NCBI RefSeq assembly: GCF_003815975.1
Contig: NZ_CP033932.1
Span: forward strand, 1,302,001 to 1,366,000
Length of the DNA: 64,000 nt
DNA from: Chryseobacterium bernardetii
Lineage (GTDB): Bacteria > Bacteroidota > Bacteroidia > Flavobacteriales > Weeksellaceae
Reading direction: 5' to 3'
The translations under genes were made by a program, and so were the position numbers. Numbering within the stretch: position 1 is the first letter of the stretch; each line of letters begins with the position of its first letter. Positions 61,022-64,000 of this stretch are shown here, piece after piece. The notes under the pieces were generated by a model. That model made no database searches and was not told where the DNA came from. It saw only the letters and a list, made by a program, of their open reading frames with translations.

Positions 61022-62860
61022 ATGAGAAAATCGGCTGCAATCATTTTTGCGTTTATCATTTCACAATTTCAGGCTCAGCAAGGAGCTTATTATCAGCAGG
61101 CTGCGAAGTACAGGATGGATATAGATGTCAATGCTGAAAAATTTACCTATCAGGGAAAACAAACTTTAGAATACACCAACAATTCGCCGGATGAGCTGAA
61201 TGTGGTTTATTTTCATTTATACTGGAATGCTTTCAAACCTAATTCTATGATGGATCAGAGAGTAACTTCTCAGGGCAAAAATGGTGACGGAAGACTGCAG
61301 AAAGATGGTATCTCAAGATTGGCTTCCATTCCAAAAGATCAGGAAGGCGCTCAGAATATTCACTGGATTAAACAAAATGGTAAGGATCTGAAGTTTGAAG
61401 TTCAGGAAACGATTATGAAAGTATATCTGGCAGAACCTATCAAGCCCAATTCAACCACAACTTTCACGATGGATTGGGATGCCGTGATTCCTCAACAGAT
61501 CAGAAGAAGCGGAAGAAACAACAGAGAAGGGGTGGATATGACGATGACTCAATGGTATCCTAAAATTGCTGAGTATGATTATGATGGCTGGGCAACTTTT
61601 GATTACCTGGGAAGAGAGTTCCATGCACCATTCTCAGATTTTGATGTGACTATTAAAATCAATAAAGACTATGTAGTAGGAGCTGGAGGAATTCTAGAAA
61701 ATCCAACAGAGGTAAAAGGATATGATGCTGCTGCCAAGATTAAGACAGAGAAAGATAAAAAAGCAACCTGGAAATGGTCTGCAAAAAATATTCTTGATTT
61801 TGCATGGAGTGCAGACAGGGATTATTCTGTAGAAAGTTTTAATGTTCCGGAAGGACCAAAAGTATATTTAGTGTATCAGAAAAATGATAAAACTAAAGTT
61901 TGGGAGGAAGCTCAGCCGTATATTACCAAGTATTTCCAGATTATGAATTCCCACTTCGGGAAGTATGTGTACCCAACATATGCCTTTATTCAGGGAGGTG
62001 ACGGAGGAATGGAGTACGGAATGTGTACCATGATCCTTGGGGAAGCCAAAGATATTAAGGGATTGATGGGATTAATGGCGCATGAAGGAGCCCACTCATG
62101 GTATCAGCAAATGCTTGCAACCAATGAATCTGTACGCCCATGGATGGATGAAGGATTTACGAGCTATGCAGAAGGATATACCATGTATCAGCTGTTTCCG
62201 GAAGAACTTCCTAATCCGTTTGCCAATACACTGAATGCATACAGAAACTTTGTTAAAAAAGGCATTGAAGAACCTGCTGTCTGGTTAGGAGATCACCATG
62301 ATAACGGAACATCTTATACTTATGCTTCTTATGTAAAAGGAGAATTGTATCTGGTACAGTTAGGTTATATAATGGGTGAACAAAACCTTGCAGAAACTTT
62401 AAAACAATATTATGATCAATGGAGTATGAAACATCCGTCAGACAGGGACTTCCTTCATATTGCGCAAAAAGTTTCAGGAATGGATTTAAAATGGTTCCAC
62501 AATTACTGGATCAATACCACCAAAACAATTGATTACGGAGTTAAGGATATAAAATATGATGCGAAATCTACAACTGTAACCCTTATCAATAACGGTCAGG
62601 TACCAATGCCGATTGATTTCAGCATAATGACTACGGATAAAAAGATTGTTACCTATCAGATCCCAATGAATATGACCCATACCTGGAAGGAAAAAGATGC
62701 TTATGGAGAATTCAAGACGATGCCTTACTGGCCTTGGACCCAAAAAGAATATACCATCACCATTCCATATACAAAATCTCAATTGTCTGTATTGGGAATA
62801 GATTTCAGCCAGAGACTTGCAGATGTGAATATGGCAGATAATATTGTAGAAGTAAAATAA
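61022..62860 (+). CDS. M1 family aminopeptidase-type metallopeptidase
   Basis: The 612-residue protein has a signal peptide (ends FQAQ) and the M1 architecture: an N-terminal beta-saddle, a GGMEYGM exopeptidase motif (residues 328-334, with Y in place of the usual N), and the zinc site HEGAH (H354, H358) with E377 in WMDEGFTSYAEGY. That gives HExxH-18-E. It should remove N-terminal residues from peptides in the periplasm or outside the cell, feeding amino acids to a proteolytic lifestyle. It ends with a short beta-rich domain. Monocistronic. Confidence 0.94.
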   Translation: MRKSAAIIFAFIISQFQAQQGAYYQQAAKYRMDIDVNAEKFTYQGKQTLEYTNNSPDELNVVYFHLYWNAFKPNSMMDQRVTSQGKNGDGRLQKDGISRLASIPKDQEGAQNIHWIKQNGKDLKFEVQETIMKVYLAEPIKPNSTTTFTMDWDAVIPQQIRRSGRNNREGVDMTMTQWYPKIAEYDYDGWATFDYLGREFHAPFSDFDVTIKINKDYVVGAGGILENPTEVKGYDAAAKIKTEKDKKATWKWSAKNILDFAWSADRDYSVESFNVPEGPKVYLVYQKNDKTKVWEEAQPYITKYFQIMNSHFGKYVYPTYAFIQGGDGGMEYGMCTMILGEAKDIKGLMGLMAHEGAHSWYQQMLATNESVRPWMDEGFTSYAEGYTMYQLFPEELPNPFANTLNAYRNFVKKGIEEPAVWLGDHHDNGTSYTYASYVKGELYLVQLGYIMGEQNLAETLKQYYDQWSMKHPSDRDFLHIAQKVSGMDLKWFHNYWINTTKTIDYGVKDIKYDAKSTTVTLINNGQVPMPIDFSIMTTDKKIVTYQIPMNMTHTWKEKDAYGEFKTMPYWPWTQKEYTITIPYTKSQLSVLGIDFSQRLADVNMADNIVEVK

Positions 62861-62877
62861 AAGATAAACATAGAGAT

Positions 62878-62905
62878 AAAAGGAGTATTTATAAGTACTC
62901 CTTTT
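62878..62905 (+). terminator. Terminator of the M1 peptidase gene
   Basis: AAAAGGAGTA (62878-62887) pairs with TACTCCTTTT (62896-62905), followed by a T-rich stretch. Confidence 0.88.
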
Positions 62906-62914
62906 ATTTTTTTA

Positions 62915-62922
62915 TAAATTTG
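62915..62922 (+). promoter_or_regulatory. -7 box of coaX
   Basis: TAAATTTG lies 40 bp before the coaX start; it directly follows the preceding terminator. The -33 element would fall within that terminator. Confidence 0.45.
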
Positions 62923-62962
62923 GAGCTCAAATTTTTTCAAATCATAGCCTGTTTAAATATAA

Positions 62963-63721
62963 ATGAATTCAATTGTAATTAACATAGGGAACAGCAATAT
63001 CAGATTCGGCCTTTTTAATGGTGATAATTGTGATATTTCATGGGTAATCAATACAAAACCTTACAGAACGGCAGATGAACTTTATGTACAGATGCTGATG
63101 CTTTATCAGACTTATAAAGTAGAACCTAAAGAAATACAGAAAGTAATTATTGGCTCTGTAGTACCTCAGCTTACGAAAGTAATGAGCTCCGGAATAAAAA
63201 AAATCCATGGCATTACTCCGGTAATTGTAGACCGTGCAACTCCATCAGGAGTGCAGGCAAAATCAAAGCAGATGGGAACAGATATTTATGCTAACCTTGT
63301 TGCTGCCCATAATCTTTATCCCAACAGGAAAAAGATCGTTATTGATTTCGGAACAGCGCTTACAGCAAGCTGTGTGGCGGAAACGGGTGAAACCTTAGGT
63401 GTAATTATTGCTCCTGGAATTGTTACTTCTTTAAACTCTTTAATCAGCCAAACTGCCCAGCTTCCTGAAATTGAATTGAAAAGACCAAAATCAGTACTTG
63501 GATTAGACACAGTAACCTGTATGCAGAGCGGAATGGTATATGGTTTCCTTGGAATGGTGGAAGGTTTCATTGATCGTATTAATGATGAGGTGAATGATGA
63601 CTGCTTTGTTGTAGCTACAGGAGGTGTTTCCCATGTATATAAACCTTTAACGGAGAAAATTCACGTGATGGATAGGCTGCATACTTTGAAAGGACTTTAC
63701 TTCCTTGGAAAAGATTTGTAA
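62963..63721 (+). CDS. coaX: Type III pantothenate kinase-like protein with altered motifs
   Basis: CoaX phosphorylates pantothenate, the first step of CoA synthesis. The 252-residue protein has the CoaX order of motifs: an N-terminal phosphate loop, a G-x-D segment, a DFGTA loop and a C-terminal VVATGGVSHVYKPL segment. Several consensus residues differ. The first motif reads VINIGNSNIRFG, with N7 where the family has a metal/phosphate-binding Asp. The second reads MGTDIYAN, with I108 where Arg is usual. The third reads VIDFGTALTAS, with A135-S136 where Phe-Asp is usual. The fold call is firm; full activity is uncertain. It precedes a GNAT gene by 46 bp. Confidence 0.8.
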   Translation: MNSIVINIGNSNIRFGLFNGDNCDISWVINTKPYRTADELYVQMLMLYQTYKVEPKEIQKVIIGSVVPQLTKVMSSGIKKIHGITPVIVDRATPSGVQAKSKQMGTDIYANLVAAHNLYPNRKKIVIDFGTALTASCVAETGETLGVIIAPGIVTSLNSLISQTAQLPEIELKRPKSVLGLDTVTCMQSGMVYGFLGMVEGFIDRINDEVNDDCFVVATGGVSHVYKPLTEKIHVMDRLHTLKGLYFLGKDL

Positions 63722-63767
63722 ATATCTTACCTGTGATTAATTTTTTTCCCAGATAACTATAAATAAA

Positions 63768-64000
63768 ATGAAAGAGTTAAAAGAATTTCCGGTAATAGAA
63801 ACAGAAAGATTGATTCTCTCCCGATTGGAAGAGAAAGATATTCCTTTTATTGTGGAATTTCTTCAGCATAGAATCTATTCGGATCTTACATCCAATATTC
63901 CTTATCCTTACACTGAAAATGATGCTAAGTTCTGGCTGAAAATGTCTAAAGAGGCCTTTGATAGCAAGACAGGCTTTACGTTTGGGATTCGAAACAAGGA
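63768..64000 (+). CDS. GNAT family N-acetyltransferase (3' end cut by window)
   Basis: An open frame of 77 codons from the ATG at 63768 to the window edge. The N-terminus (PVIETERLILSRLEEKDIPF) is typical of RimJ/RimL-type acetyltransferases, and the NIPYPYTENDAKFWLK segment is characteristic of that group. The acetyl-CoA site lies beyond the window. It follows coaX by 46 bp and may be co-transcribed. Confidence 0.8.
   Translation, partial: MKELKEFPVIETERLILSRLEEKDIPFIVEFLQHRIYSDLTSNIPYPYTENDAKFWLKMSKEAFDSKTGFTFGIRNK

Noticed and set aside
1..64000. CRISPR arrays, insertion sequences, rRNA or tRNA genes
   Set aside because: I found no regularly spaced direct repeats, no transposase-like ORF and no recognisable rRNA or tRNA sequence by reading; a dedicated scan was not possible here.

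Overview
The window looks like a chromosomal segment of a Chryseobacterium-type bacterium (Bacteroidota, Flavobacteriia, Weeksellaceae). The evidence is the gene content: gliding lipoprotein GldH, a type IX secretion sorting domain, a GLPGLI-family protein, DUF3078 proteins, alternative complex III, type III glutamine synthetase and an AT-rich sequence. Promoters follow the Bacteroidota pattern (TTTG/TTG, 17-23 bp, TAnnTTTG) and Shine-Dalgarno sequences are mostly absent. I saw no rRNA, tRNA, CRISPR array or insertion sequence.

Layout. 1-580: 3'-truncated rhomboid protease (minus). 0.8-2.9 kb: two tandem DUF3078 genes (plus). 3.0-7.6 kb: SUF iron-sulfur operon sufA-sufB-GNAT-sufC-sufD (minus). 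7.7-8.6 kb: GLPGLI protein. 8.6-12.7 kb: an accessory module (minus) with two very short double-glycine-leader peptide genes, two unrecognised small membrane proteins, a membrane-anchored thioredoxin-like protein and a C39 peptidase-ABC exporter. This is the likeliest novel system here, a cysteine-containing two-peptide bacteriocin-type locus. 13-20 kb: zinc metallopeptidase, LtaS-type sulfatase, ribH, a TPR anchor protein, apt and a lipoprotein (all minus). 20-28.4 kb: the six-gene alternative complex III operon actABCDEF (minus). 28.6-37.4 kb: SPOR protein, a polytopic membrane protein, a T9SS cargo protein, selO, and ricT-gldH-PBP1A. 37.9-42.4 kb: FadL-like porin, GDSL lipoprotein, prs and rplY (plus). 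42.7-48 kb: sufS (plus) facing the haem operon hemA-hemC-hemD-hemE (minus). 48.4-54.7 kb: the elongasome operon mreB-mreC-mreD-PBP2-rodA, then a pentapeptide-repeat protein. 54.8-58.2 kb: NlpC/P60 lipoprotein and type III glutamine synthetase (minus), separated by an unusual structured intergenic region. 58.5-64 kb: a DUF6909-like protein, DinB-like protein, M1 peptidase, a divergent type III pantothenate kinase and a 3'-truncated GNAT acetyltransferase (plus).

The genes connect through housekeeping themes. SUF plus SufS make the Fe-S clusters that ActB needs. HemA, C, D and E are haem-pathway enzymes upstream of the c-type cytochromes ActA and ActE. MreBCD, PBP2, RodA, PBP1A and the C40 lipoprotein shape and remodel peptidoglycan. 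Two places are not explained by housekeeping annotation: the 8.6-12.7 kb peptide/exporter module, and the 55.53-55.73 kb intergenic stretch. The latter holds nested perfect inverted repeats, a plus-strand -7 box and a plus-strand intrinsic terminator with no ORF, and may encode a small structured RNA.
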